Shown: one piece after another, positions 16,594 through 25,641 of the stretch | Layout of the letters: each line of letters starts with the position of its first letter | Numbering within the stretch: the first letter of the stretch is position 1 | NCBI GenBank assembly: GCA_964609155.1 | Contig: CAZSRF010000031.1 | Location: 1 to 28,744, forward strand | From: JAGOUU01 sp964609155 | GTDB taxonomy: Bacteria > Pseudomonadota > Gammaproteobacteria > JAGOUU01 | Direction of reading: 5' to 3' | Length of the DNA: 28,744 bases | Program-made: the position numbers and the translations under genes | The notes under the pieces: model-generated | Told to the model about the DNA's origin: nothing | Database searches by the model: none | What the model saw: only the letters and a program-made list of their open reading frames with translations

Positions 16594-18543
16594 TTACAAA
16601 TCAGGTCCAATATTAAAATCAAATCGCCATGGTTTATTCTTAGTATCCAGAGCGCGAGCTATATCTACTCTAACTTTACCTAATGGTGAGTTCCAGCGTA
16701 TGCCAGCGCCTGTTCCTGAGCGTAAACGTTTTTTCCACAGCTCCCAATCATTGTAGGCATTACCTACATCATAAAATACAGCTCCTGACCATTTTCTGTA
16801 GAGAGGTTGCTCAAGCTCTGCACTAAAGGTTACAATGCGATCGCCACCAATGACTATTTTTTTACCTTTTTCATTTAATTGAGTTGGTCCAAGAGATTCA
16901 TAGCGGTAACCTCGTACACTTTCAGAACCACCGGCAAAAAAGCGTAGTGTAGGAGGAAGCTTCTCATCTTCTTGGTGCCAAACTTGACCAAATTGGCCTC
17001 TGGTAATTAATTGGGTCCCTGGAGCTTGCTGAAAAATACCAACCGGGGTTACATTCTTTAATTTACCGACAAACTTAACAAATGAGGTAGATGACATTAT
17101 ATCACGATCAGCCGCTTCAAGCATTATATTTATACGGTGACTTTGATTATTTACTAAGATATCAGATGTAACTATATGATCGTAATTAAAATAGGGCACT
17201 AAGAGCTGGCTATTACGTGAACGTTGATTAGCTATCTCTTTGTATCGTTCTTTTCGGTAGCTTAAACCGCCGGCGTACTGTAGGTTACCCTTATTTAAGG
17301 TCCTTTGGTATTCACTCAAAATTTGCTGGCGTTCTTTTTGAATATTATGATTGCTTCTTTTGTGATCGAGCCTGAATTGGTAACTTAGACTGATGGTATC
17401 AGAGGCAGGTATTAACCCAGGGAGTTTATAACTGATTTCTGCTAGCTCTCGATACTGGGCAAATTTTGTATGAATATCTAATTTATGCCCATGGGGGGTT
17501 ATATTGCGAATTTGTAATCCACCAAATATTCTTGCGCCTTCATCGGTGCCATATCCAAGCCCTATATCGTATAAATAATTTTTTAAAGGTTTAACGTTAA
17601 TTAATAAATTTACTGTATGGTTTTTGTTAATATGTGGCTGTATGCTCACGTCGCTAAAGTATTTACTTAAACTATTTTGCAGATCTAATATCTCAGATGT
17701 TTTGTAAGCAAGGCGTTGATTATTTTCTAATTTTGGTAAAAAACTCAAAACAAGGTTTGTTGTATCTGATTTATTGAAAACATTATTTTTTGATTGATTT
17801 ATCACATTAATATCAGAGATATAATATTTTTTGTTTAAATTTAAAATTAAATTTATCCGGACTGATTTGTTATCAGTATCAACGACGATATCGTGCGTTG
17901 TAAACGTTGCATCTAGATAACCAGCATTTCTCGAATTCTGCAGTATGTCTTCTTTGGCTTTTTCATATATTATGTGATTCAATGGCTTATTGATTTCAAG
18001 CTGGTATTTTTTTATAGCAAGATTGACTTCTTTTTCAGAGTAACATGTTAGTTGAGGCTGGCAAGCTGTTTCAATACTTTTGATAATAACTGGTTTGTTG
18101 GTTGTTATAAATAGCTGCACAGTATTTTTTTTAAGCTTGATTGTTATAACAGGGTTATAATAGCCATATGTGTTTAAAATAATTTCTGCTTCTTCTTTTA
18201 CGGATTCCGCATACTCTGAAAGAGATTCATTAATGTTATTGGGCTTATAATTGGATGTAATATATTTGTTAATATTACTAGTAAGGTCTTCATCGATAAG
18301 ATGGGTATTGTTATTATTAAAAACAACTTCTAGCTTGGTTGTGTTATTGGCGAAACATGCGCTACTTAAACTTAAACTTAAACTTAAACTTAAACTTAAA
18401 CTTAAACTAAAGCTAAAGCTAAAACTAATCAAAATAAAAATCTTTGATTGAATTAATTTTAAACGAAAAGAATTGCTAGTATATTTACTATTTTTCATAT
18501 TTTTTTGAGTTCCAAGTGCTGATGTGTCAAGACTTAAAATCAT
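16594..18543 (-). CDS. tamA: TamA, Omp85-family outer-membrane protein
   Basis: The outer-membrane partner of TamB, 649 aa (E. coli TamA 577 aa). The mature N-terminus carries POTRA domains up to about residue 320, followed by a 16-strand-type barrel. The Omp85 signature VRGY is at 543-546, DVGNAY at 592-597, and the protein ends IGPDL, close to the E. coli TamA ending. The hydrophobic core of the signal peptide is a run of Ser-Phe and Ser-Leu dipeptides encoded by a hexanucleotide repeat, with probable cleavage after SACFA. The ATG at 18543 overlaps the ABC ATPase stop as ATGA, which implies translational coupling. Met16 (18498) would give a more normal signal-peptide length. Confidence 0.92.
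   Translation of the reverse strand: MILSLDTSALGTQKNMKNSKYTSNSFRLKLIQSKIFILISFSFSFSLSLSLSLSLSLSLSSACFANNTTKLEVVFNNNNTHLIDEDLTSNINKYITSNYKPNNINESLSEYAESVKEEAEIILNTYGYYNPVITIKLKKNTVQLFITTNKPVIIKSIETACQPQLTCYSEKEVNLAIKKYQLEINKPLNHIIYEKAKEDILQNSRNAGYLDATFTTHDIVVDTDNKSVRINLILNLNKKYYISDINVINQSKNNVFNKSDTTNLVLSFLPKLENNQRLAYKTSEILDLQNSLSKYFSDVSIQPHINKNHTVNLLINVKPLKNYLYDIGLGYGTDEGARIFGGLQIRNITPHGHKLDIHTKFAQYRELAEISYKLPGLIPASDTISLSYQFRLDHKRSNHNIQKERQQILSEYQRTLNKGNLQYAGGLSYRKERYKEIANQRSRNSQLLVPYFNYDHIVTSDILVNNQSHRINIMLEAADRDIMSSTSFVKFVGKLKNVTPVGIFQQAPGTQLITRGQFGQVWHQEDEKLPPTLRFFAGGSESVRGYRYESLGPTQLNEKGKKIVIGGDRIVTFSAELEQPLYRKWSGAVFYDVGNAYNDWELWKKRLRSGTGAGIRWNSPLGKVRVDIARALDTKNKPWRFDFNIGPDL
18365..18424. 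repeat. Hexanucleotide tandem repeat inside the tamA signal sequence
   Basis: Seven perfect CTTAAA units (18365-18406) are followed by three variants (CTAAAG, CTAAAG, CTAAAA). On the coding minus strand they read as Ser-Phe then Ser-Leu dipeptides. The unit is a multiple of three, so copy-number change alters signal-peptide length without a frameshift. Confidence 0.9.
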
Positions 18544-19856
18544 CTTGGGTTTTCTAAGCTTAGCTGCCCAGTTTTATAGTCAAAAGCGAAAAGTTCGGCG
18601 TATCGTGCCCAGCTTATTACAGTTGTTAATACTCTTTGTGATTCTTCTTCACTGAGAGTTTCAGCTAATTTATCTAAGACAATGTTTTGTGAAATAATAT
18701 GATCATCATCAGCATCAAGTAAGCTTCTTATGTATCTGGCTAGAGTAACATGAGATAACAAGTGAGTAGCAAATATCATTTTTTTTTCTAAGATATCAGC
18801 CTCAGCAAATCTTATACCTGCTTTGGTTGGTGTGATAGTGTTATTTTCGACTAGAGCAAATCGTAAGATCTCTACAATTTCAATAAGTGGGAATAAATCA
18901 TCAATGTCCATATATAAATCATCAGCGAGCTCTGGCAGATCACAGCTTCTACCTGCGTAATTTAAGGCAAGTGTTTCAATTAGACCGGTTAATTCTGTTT
19001 CTTCAGCATCCGGCAATCGATAACTTATAGGGATTGTTCTATCTTGAAAATTAAAATTCCCCGTAGGCAACAAACTCCTTTTTGGTTTGGCTGTCATGGC
19101 TAAATATATTTGGTCAATTAATTTTTCAACCATGGGGTTTTGAATATTACGCGGTTGTTTAAGATCTATGTTAATTTCAGTTTTAACTTTACCAGGGTTA
19201 TTATCAAAAATAATAACTCTATCGGCCATCAATACTGCTTCTTCAACATTATGAGTGACTAATAATAAGCTTTTTGTACGTGCTTGTTTATCAAACCATA
19301 AATCAATAATATCTGTTCGTAAATTTTCTGCAGTTAGGATATCTAAAGAAGAAAATGCTTCATCAAGCATCAGTAAATCGGGTTCCACAACTAAGGCACG
19401 TGCTATACCAACACGTTGCCTCATACCTCCGGAGAGCTCTTTTGGTAGGGCGGATTCATACCCGTCAAGACCTATGGTATCTATGGCTTTTAGGGCTAGT
19501 TTTCTACGAACATCTCTATTTAGTCCTTTAGCCTCAAGCCCTAATTCAACGTTACCTAAGACGGTAAGCCAGGGTAATAAAGCAAAATTTTGAAAAACCA
19601 TAGCGATACCTGGAGCAGGGCCTCTGATGGCATTATTTTTAAATAACACTGAGCCAGAGCTTGGGCTTACTAACCCAGCTATTATTCTTAATAAAGTAGA
19701 CTTTCCAGATCCTGAGGGACCTAACAGAGCCAATATTTCACCTTCTTGAATATTTAAATCTATGGAGTCTAATACTAATAACTCTTGATTAGCAGATTTT
19801 CTAAATGTTTTAGTAACTTTATTGACAGAAATCAATGGGTTAGGAGATTGTGACAT
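18540..19856 (-). CDS. NitT/TauT-type ABC transporter ATPase with C-terminal regulatory domain
   Basis: The ATP-binding subunit of an anion-type (nitrate, sulfonate, taurine class) importer, 438 aa. The nucleotide domain has Walker A GPSGSGKST (46-54), Q-loop Gln89, signature LSGGMRQR (141-148), Walker B LLMLDEA with Glu166, and switch His202. The extra 170 residues after about 265 match the AAA-associated C-terminal domain found in this subgroup, whose role is not well known. The natural partner is the duplicated permease at 21387-23213, but a reversed gene separates them. The stop overlaps tamA by 4 bp. AAGG before the ATG is the ribosome site. No substrate-binding protein is in the window, so the substrate is unknown. 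Confidence 0.9.
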   Translation of the reverse strand: MSQSPNPLISVNKVTKTFRKSANQELLVLDSIDLNIQEGEILALLGPSGSGKSTLLRIIAGLVSPSSGSVLFKNNAIRGPAPGIAMVFQNFALLPWLTVLGNVELGLEAKGLNRDVRRKLALKAIDTIGLDGYESALPKELSGGMRQRVGIARALVVEPDLLMLDEAFSSLDILTAENLRTDIIDLWFDKQARTKSLLLVTHNVEEAVLMADRVIIFDNNPGKVKTEINIDLKQPRNIQNPMVEKLIDQIYLAMTAKPKRSLLPTGNFNFQDRTIPISYRLPDAEETELTGLIETLALNYAGRSCDLPELADDLYMDIDDLFPLIEIVEILRFALVENNTITPTKAGIRFAEADILEKKMIFATHLLSHVTLARYIRSLLDADDDHIISQNIVLDKLAETLSEEESQRVLTTVISWARYAELFAFDYKTGQLSLENPR

Positions 19857-19887
19857 AAATAACCTTGAGTAAACTTCTGAACATAGA

Positions 19888-19907
19888 TTTAATGGTAATT
19901 TAATATA
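19888..19907 (+). promoter_or_regulatory. PmrA-box-like tandem element
   Basis: TTTAATGGT (19888-19896) and TTTAATATA (19899-19907) are direct repeats exactly 11 bp apart. The PmrA box of Legionella and Coxiella is cTTAATatT-N2-cTTAATatT; here both TTAAT cores and the N2 spacing are kept. A -10-like TATAAA lies at 19927-19932 and there is no -35 box, as expected for an activator-dependent promoter. A PmrA/QseB-class regulator is encoded at 24780-25439. Confidence 0.45.
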
Positions 19908-19910
19908 AAC

Positions 19911-19932
19911 TTTATACTATAAGAAGTATAAA
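19911..19932. promoter_or_regulatory. Palindrome in a divergent promoter region
   Basis: TTTATACT (19911-19918) and AGTATAAA (19925-19932) are 8-bp arms around 6 bp. Each arm carries a -10-like TATACT or TATAAA on both strands, so the site may serve the divergent ABC ATPase and membrane-protein genes and bind a dimeric regulator. Confidence 0.4.
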
Positions 19933-19974
19933 TGAAATAAGTTTAGTTTAATCACTAATAGAAATAGGTGGCTT

Positions 19975-21375
19975 ATGACAGAGCTAGAGATAGCTAAAAA
20001 AATATTTGCTACTGCACAAGAAGTAGAGGGTGTGCATGCAGATGCTGAAATTGATCTCAAAAGACAATATTCTGGGATGATGGCTGAATACGCTAAAACT
20101 AAAAGTTTGAGCGAGGATGATTATAGAAAGTTAATTAAAACTAGAGATATAAAAGATTTGATAACTCAAGAAAGAGCGGCTGGTGATCACCCGTTTAGTA
20201 TATTTAATACAGTTCAGTATTTTTATTATTGTAATCATGAGTTGATTCAACAAGTTTTGACTGAGCAAGACGAAGCTCAAAAAAAAGAATTGATGGAAAA
20301 GTTAGGCGAGGCACTTGAACAACAGAAAGCAGAACTTTTAAAAATCTTAAAAGAATTAGATCGAACTCATATATTGGCGACATTAAGAAATGCATATATT
20401 GCAAGAGGACTGATTAAACCAGATGTCAAAGAGTTTGTGATAGCTAGTATTTCAAATGGTGAAAGTGCTATAAGAAGGTTAAATAGTCTTACATATATCT
20501 TTTCGGGATTATCCCATATTGAGCTTCCTTGGGCAGCAGAATTACCTGTTGGTTTAGGTATGGCTGCTGGATTTTTTGGAATCTGTGGATTAATTGCTAT
20601 GTTGATTACAGCAAAGCCATTAACTATGGGGTTTCATGGTCTAGCTAATTTTGCTGGAGGATTAGTTGCTACATCAGCATCTTTAACTTCAGATGTATTA
20701 GAGATTGTTAAAGCTTTTACTTCAAATGCAATGTCGTTTGTACCAGCTATACCGTTTATAGGTATTGCTGCTTGCAGTATTACTTTTATTGTTGCGATAA
20801 GCTCTGTTATAAAGATTGAAAAGGATTTTATGCAAGACATAAAAACTCAATCAGAGGCCTTCTCAAAACTACTATCAGAAAGTGGTTGGCAAGAATCTTT
20901 AGTTTTAAGTCCGGCTGAAAAGAAACTAAAAGAGAAATTTAAGCAACACATATCTATAAAAGAAATTTTAGAAAATCCTACTGTTATTAAATTATTATTT
21001 ACTAAGAAAGAAATAGAAGAAATGCTGCCCGTGTTAAAACAGCATGAATATAAAGAAAGAGATAAGAAGATAGCAAATCAGCTAATTACTGCTGGATTTA
21101 TGCTAGGTGTTATAGCTGCACTAACAGCTATAGTTTGTGTGCCTGTTATTGGACAAGCTTTAGGCTTAGGTTTGGCGATTGCATTAATGACAGTATTTGT
21201 AGCTCGTTTTGTGTTAAATCGTACGACTCTAAAAGAACAAAAAACAGCCGATTTGTCAAAATCAAAAAGTACAAGAACAGAATGGCCATCGGATCCGGAG
21301 TTAGAGGCATCTGTTAAAAGAGAGTGGCCATCAGATCCTAAGCCAGAGTTACCACCACACAAACCTAGTGCTTAG
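19975..21375 (+). CDS. Unrecognised membrane-hairpin protein
   Basis: A 466-aa protein of no family I recognise. Residues 1-165 are helical and highly charged, with a coiled-coil-like stretch at about 96-130. Hydrophobic, Gly/Ala-rich segments lie at about 188-212, 222-236, 256-278 and 368-412; several could form membrane hairpins. Between them (280-365) is another charged helical region. The tail contains a duplicated 14-residue unit starting EWPSDP at 436 and 450. There is no signal peptide. The gene is on its own, opposite to both neighbours, with a tandem TTTAAT element and a palindrome upstream. The layout recalls secreted membrane-inserting proteins of intracellular bacteria, but that is only a hypothesis. 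Confidence 0.75.
   Translation: MTELEIAKKIFATAQEVEGVHADAEIDLKRQYSGMMAEYAKTKSLSEDDYRKLIKTRDIKDLITQERAAGDHPFSIFNTVQYFYYCNHELIQQVLTEQDEAQKKELMEKLGEALEQQKAELLKILKELDRTHILATLRNAYIARGLIKPDVKEFVIASISNGESAIRRLNSLTYIFSGLSHIELPWAAELPVGLGMAAGFFGICGLIAMLITAKPLTMGFHGLANFAGGLVATSASLTSDVLEIVKAFTSNAMSFVPAIPFIGIAACSITFIVAISSVIKIEKDFMQDIKTQSEAFSKLLSESGWQESLVLSPAEKKLKEKFKQHISIKEILENPTVIKLLFTKKEIEEMLPVLKQHEYKERDKKIANQLITAGFMLGVIAALTAIVCVPVIGQALGLGLAIALMTVFVARFVLNRTTLKEQKTADLSKSKSTRTEWPSDPELEASVKREWPSDPKPELPPHKPSA
21280..21363 (+). repeat. 42-bp tandem duplication in the tail of the membrane-hairpin gene
   Basis: Two imperfect 42-bp units (21280-21321 and 21322-21363) each begin with the codons for EWPSDP. The first seven residues are best conserved; the rest has diverged to acidic in one copy and Pro/Lys-rich in the other. 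Confidence 0.75.
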
Positions 21376-21386
21376 TTTATCTTGAT

Positions 21387-23213
21387 TTAGTGCATCTGAT
21401 AGCGTGTAGCTGCTAGATTATATAATTTCTGCCATAAAAATTTATTTAAGATAGTAACGTAAAGACTCATAATTGTAATCCCTAAAGCAATACGAGCGAA
21501 GTCACCAGCTTTAGTAGCTTGCGTAATGTAAGCGCCCAAACCTGTAGCTGTGATAGTTGTGTTACCCCAAGAAATTGTTTCGGCTAAAATAGAGGCATTC
21601 CACGCGCCGCCAGCTGCAGTCATGGCACCTGTAATATAGTAGGGGAATATAGCAGGGAGCATGAACCTGCGCCACCAAAGTAAATTTTTTACTCTATAGT
21701 TTTTTACGACATCTTTAAGATCTTTAGGAATATTATTAATGCCAGCTATAATGTTAAATAAAATGTACCACTGTGTTCCAATAATTAGTAGAGGTGCTGT
21801 CCAAAACTCTATATTGAGCTTAAATTTTATTATTAATAAAAATAAAATAGGATAAATTAAATTAACAGGAAAAGCTGCTAAAAATTGAATAATTGGTTGT
21901 AAGTATTTACTCATTGAGGGTCTGTTTCCTATATAGACTCCGGCAGGAATCCAAAATAGAGAGCAAATAATAATTAAAATAAAAATTTTAAATCCTGTTA
22001 TTAAGCCTAAATAAAAAACATAAAACATTTCTGAGATAGTTAAATAATTATTAATAAAGTCGAAGAGTGAAATCAAGATACTAAATACGACAATTACTAT
22101 TAAGCTTTCAAACCAGAGGATGTTGTTAAAAAATTTATTACTAGAATTTATTTTAAAGCTACCAAGTACATAATAAATCTTTTTAGAAAATTTCTGATAG
22201 AGTATGGGGCGCGATAATTTGTTATATAAAATACTAAGATTATTGATCCAGAAATCACTAAAATAGTCTTTTAAAATTATTATTTTTTTCATCAAAATAG
22301 TCTTTTGTAAGATATCATATACCCAAGAATTATATTGTTGCTTCTTTTTATTGGATAAATCATCATTAAAGTTATCGTCTTCACTATCGTTTAATTCTTG
22401 AAATTGGGTAGTAACTTTAAGTAGGGGGCGAAAGATCAATTGATCATAGATAAAAATTACTATTAACATAGTTAAAATAGCCCAAAATATAGCATGTATA
22501 TTTTGGGCAGTAATAGCTGTTTGAATATAAGAGCCTATTCCAGGTAATAAAATATTTTGGTTATTAACAGAAATAGCTTCACTAGCTACGACAAAAAACC
22601 AGCCACCAGATAAAGAAATCATCATATTCCAGAGTAAAGCTGGTGTACTATAGGGTAGCTCTATTCGCCAAAATCGCTGCCACGCATTTAAATTTAATGC
22701 AGTACCGATGTCATTATAGTCTGTTGGTAGTAATTTTATTGATTGATAGATACTTAACGTCATATTCCATGCTTGAGATGTGAAAATAACAAATATAGCA
22801 GCACATTCCGGCCCTAAAAGACTGGTGGGAAATAGCCAAATAAAACCTAAAACAGATAGAGATAAAAAACCTAAGATTGGTACAGATTGTAAAATATCAA
22901 TCAAGGGGATAAAAATAGTTTCAGCACGTTTATTTTTAGCGCTGATATAGCCGATTAAAAGACTAAAAATGAGGGATATTAAAATAGCTATTCCCATTCT
23001 AAGCACACTTCTTAAAGCGTAGTAGGGTAGTGCAGATACAGATAAATCAATTGGTAACTGTTGTCCTATGAGAAATTTGGTATCCATCCCTGCAGCAGCT
23101 TTACCTAGGCTAAAAAAGATAACAAAAATAGTTAAAAGACTAATAATGTCCCAGGCATTTAAATTCAGAGTTGTGGTTTTTCCACTGCTGGGTTTATAAA
23201 TTGGAAACTGCAT
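21387..23213 (-). CDS. Duplicated ABC permease, anion type
   Basis: Two binding-protein-dependent transport permease domains fused in one 608-aa chain, so a single protein could supply both halves of the channel. The first domain spans about 60-265 and the second about 395-605; each has an EAA-type cytoplasmic loop contacting the ATPase (about 170-190 and 502-522). The linker (about 265-365) is polar and Asn/Lys/Asp-rich. This architecture matches the 'anion transport system, duplicated permease component' family, usually paired with an ATPase like the one at 18540-19856. The gene converges with the membrane-hairpin gene, 11 bp between stops. It follows the sensor kinase by 62 bp with no clear ribosome site. 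Confidence 0.88.
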   Translation of the reverse strand: MQFPIYKPSSGKTTTLNLNAWDIISLLTIFVIFFSLGKAAAGMDTKFLIGQQLPIDLSVSALPYYALRSVLRMGIAILISLIFSLLIGYISAKNKRAETIFIPLIDILQSVPILGFLSLSVLGFIWLFPTSLLGPECAAIFVIFTSQAWNMTLSIYQSIKLLPTDYNDIGTALNLNAWQRFWRIELPYSTPALLWNMMISLSGGWFFVVASEAISVNNQNILLPGIGSYIQTAITAQNIHAIFWAILTMLIVIFIYDQLIFRPLLKVTTQFQELNDSEDDNFNDDLSNKKKQQYNSWVYDILQKTILMKKIIILKDYFSDFWINNLSILYNKLSRPILYQKFSKKIYYVLGSFKINSSNKFFNNILWFESLIVIVVFSILISLFDFINNYLTISEMFYVFYLGLITGFKIFILIIICSLFWIPAGVYIGNRPSMSKYLQPIIQFLAAFPVNLIYPILFLLIIKFKLNIEFWTAPLLIIGTQWYILFNIIAGINNIPKDLKDVVKNYRVKNLLWWRRFMLPAIFPYYITGAMTAAGGAWNASILAETISWGNTTITATGLGAYITQATKAGDFARIALGITIMSLYVTILNKFLWQKLYNLAATRYQMH

Positions 23214-23275
23214 GATTATAATTATTTGGGAAGATGCTATACAAAATATAACTGTTTTAAGATAAGAGGTCTATC

Positions 23276-24763
23276 CTAGAAAGAAAAAATTATTAAAATA
23301 GTTAATCCAGTCTTGTCGCTTTGATTATCTAGTATTTTAATCTGCGCATTGTGTAGATCGGCAATTAATTTAACGATGGATAATCCAAGTCCGCTACCTT
23401 CGGCCTCAGTACCTGGTATACGGTAGAATCTATCAAAGACACGCTGTTTTAGATGCTCAGGAATTCCAGGTCCATTATCACTAACTTCTAGCGTAATACT
23501 TTGTTTATTTATAGTAAGTTTAACTTTTATTTTGCTAAGTGTGCTTGTAGTATACTTAATTGAATTTTCTAAAATATTTTTTATCAAAACTTTTAATAAA
23601 GTTTCATTGCCCTTTATAGAAGGGATATCAACAATATCTTTTTGATATAAGTTAACAATATCAAAGCTTATTTCTACTTCTTTATTTTTTTCATGATTAA
23701 TTAAAGAAGCGATCTCTCCACGAATAATTCTGTCTAAATAGCAATCAGTTAACTCTTTGATAGGCTGGTTAGGGGAGAGTTTGCTTAAAATTAATAGTTG
23801 AGATACAACATGGTTAGAACGATTAACAGCCATAATAATATGATCAAGATCAGAAATAATTTGTTCTGTCTGTGCATTATTTTTTTCTGGATCTATATTT
23901 TTTAAATAGATAGATTTTATAACTTCTGCTTGAATCTTTATAGCTGCAAGCGGGGTTTTAAGCTCATGAGCTGCATCAGCGTTAAATCGTTGCTCTCGAG
24001 CAAAGCTGTCGTTGATTAGACTGAATAAACGATTTATTTCTTTAAGTAGGGGTCTTATTTCACGGGGTGCTAATTTCTCATCAAGAGGACTCAAATTTTT
24101 AGGATCTCTAGTTTTAATCGAATTAGAAATTTTTTTCAAACTATCAGCAGCGACTTTAATCACTAAAAAAATTATAAATAATAAAATAGGTGTGACAAAA
24201 ATAAGTGGGTAAATTCTTTCTTTAATAATAGTGTTAGCAAGTCTGTCACGCATTTTATAATTTTGAGCTGTTTGAATAATAAGATTCAGTTCAGGATTGA
24301 TTTGAGTGTAAACACGATAAATATTATCTTTATAAAACACATCTTTAAATCCAGCTTCAAAGTTCGCAAATTTTTCTAATGGAGCGTATGCTGAATGCAA
24401 GAGCATTTTTGCTGGTTTAATTTCCCATATTTGAAATACCGCTTCAGATTCATAATTTTCTGTAAATTGCTCAGCCCATAAAATATTATTGCTTATATGA
24501 AGAAGCTTTTTATCTTTAGTAATTAATTTAGTTCCAGATGCGTCTAATTGGCTAAAATCTTGTTGTATTTTTTCTAGATGTTGTAGTTGTTTGCATTTTA
24601 AAAAAATTCTAATATTATTAGCAGTGTCGACTAATAGAATGTCAAATATATTAGTAACGTGATTAATTGTATAGTAACTCCATACAATAGTTGTAATGGT
24701 ACTAATAAATAATGTTGAAATAATTGTTGTAATTAAAAAAACTCTTAAAGAACGAATACGCAT
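23276..24763 (-). CDS. Sensor histidine kinase, PmrB/QseC class
   Basis: A 495-aa membrane sensor that would phosphorylate the regulator encoded just upstream. Membrane helices lie at about 8-30 and 184-206, with a periplasmic sensing domain of roughly 150 residues between. The phosphorylated histidine is His266 in the H-box (DAAHELKTPLA). The ATP-binding domain has the N-box NILENSIKYT (396-405), DNGPGIP (429-435), FDRFYR (443-448) and GSGLGLS (456-462), so it looks fully active. The periplasmic domain has no clear metal-binding Glu motif that I can identify. It starts 16 bp after the regulator's stop, so they are co-transcribed. Cognate signal unknown. Confidence 0.92.
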   Translation of the reverse strand: MRIRSLRVFLITTIISTLFISTITTIVWSYYTINHVTNIFDILLVDTANNIRIFLKCKQLQHLEKIQQDFSQLDASGTKLITKDKKLLHISNNILWAEQFTENYESEAVFQIWEIKPAKMLLHSAYAPLEKFANFEAGFKDVFYKDNIYRVYTQINPELNLIIQTAQNYKMRDRLANTIIKERIYPLIFVTPILLFIIFLVIKVAADSLKKISNSIKTRDPKNLSPLDEKLAPREIRPLLKEINRLFSLINDSFAREQRFNADAAHELKTPLAAIKIQAEVIKSIYLKNIDPEKNNAQTEQIISDLDHIIMAVNRSNHVVSQLLILSKLSPNQPIKELTDCYLDRIIRGEIASLINHEKNKEVEISFDIVNLYQKDIVDIPSIKGNETLLKVLIKNILENSIKYTTSTLSKIKVKLTINKQSITLEVSDNGPGIPEHLKQRVFDRFYRIPGTEAEGSGLGLSIVKLIADLHNAQIKILDNQSDKTGLTILIIFSF

Positions 24764-24779
24764 GATTTATTCTTTTTAT

Positions 24780-25439
24780 TTATTCTTTGTCAATAATATA
24801 ACCAACCCCACGAATTGTTCTTATTAAAGATGTGCCAAGCTTTTTACGTAAATGATGAATATGAACTTCAAGTGCATTACTATCCACCTCGTTATCCCAG
24901 CTATATAACGATAACTCCAAGGCATCTTTAGTTATAACAGTTCCAGTATTTTCAAGTAGTTTTTGTAGTAAGGCAAACTCTTTACGTGGTAGAAATATTG
25001 ACTCCTGATTAAGAGTTACATTACGGGAATTTAGATCTATTTCAATATTTTTATATTTTATAATATTAGTCATACGTCCTGTTTTACGGCGATGTAAAGC
25101 GCGTATTCGAGCAAATAGTTCGGATATATCAAAAGGCTTAGTTAAATAATCATCAGCGCCATGATCAAGCCCAATGACTTTTTCTTCTGGTTTGTCTTGT
25201 GCGGTTAAAACAATAATGTTAACTTCGATCCGGTTCAATCTTACTTCTCTTAAAACTTCAAGTCCACTTTTTTTTGGTAATCCAAGATCAAGGATGCACA
25301 GATCAAAAGGTTCATTTTTTAAAGCTGATATTCCTGATTCGCCATCAAGCATCCAATCTACCGCATGTCCCTCCTGAAGTAAGGCTTGCTGCAGACCATT
25401 CCCGATTAAGTTGTCATCTTCTACAATTAAAATGCGCAA
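24780..25439 (-). CDS. Response regulator, PmrA/BasR/QseB class
   Basis: An OmpR-family transcription factor of 219 aa. The receiver has Asp8-Asp9, phosphorylated Asp51 (ILDLGLP), Thr79 and Lys101. The winged-helix DNA-binding domain occupies about 127-217, with the motif WDNEVDSNALEVHIHHLRKKLG very close to BasR/PmrA. This family binds direct repeats about 11 bp apart. In Legionella and Coxiella, PmrA activates secretion-system and effector genes. The start codon is TTG, with GAGG about 7 bp before it; no ATG is available nearby. Assignment to PmrA rather than QseB cannot be made from sequence alone, so no gene symbol is given. Confidence 0.92.
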   Translation of the reverse strand: MRILIVEDDNLIGNGLQQALLQEGHAVDWMLDGESGISALKNEPFDLCILDLGLPKKSGLEVLREVRLNRIEVNIIVLTAQDKPEEKVIGLDHGADDYLTKPFDISELFARIRALHRRKTGRMTNIIKYKNIEIDLNSRNVTLNQESIFLPRKEFALLQKLLENTGTVITKDALELSLYSWDNEVDSNALEVHIHHLRKKLGTSLIRTIRGVGYIIDKE

Positions 25440-25570
25440 AGGAACCTCAATTATGTAAAATATAAGTTTATATAATACATATAGTATAGAAGCGGGTATT
25501 TAGTCAATTAATCTGCTAAATTGAAAATTAAATTATAACAAGTTGTGAGCGCTGTGTGAACTTAAGGGAT

Positions 25571-25641
25571 CCCCGACACACTATGTACTCATAAAGTACT
25601 TATAGAGTACCTATAAAGTAAGTATAGATGTATGTCAGGGG
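25571..25641. repeat. Four 11-bp tandem repeats inside an inverted repeat
   Basis: Four imperfect 11-bp units (TACTCATAAAG, TACTTATAGAG, TACCTATAAAG, TAAGTATAGAT) run from 25586 to 25629. They are flanked by CCCCGACA (25571-25578) and TGTCAGGGG (25633-25641), which pair with one bulged base. The block lies between the response regulator's promoter side and the stop of the 42-aa gene. It could be a regulator-binding array or the 3' structure of the small gene's RNA. Confidence 0.7.

Noticed and set aside
18251..18451. Plus-strand reading frame with a long Leu-Lys alternating run
   Set aside because: It is the antisense of the tamA hexanucleotide repeat. The run is a by-product of the repeat, and tamA has family support on the other strand.
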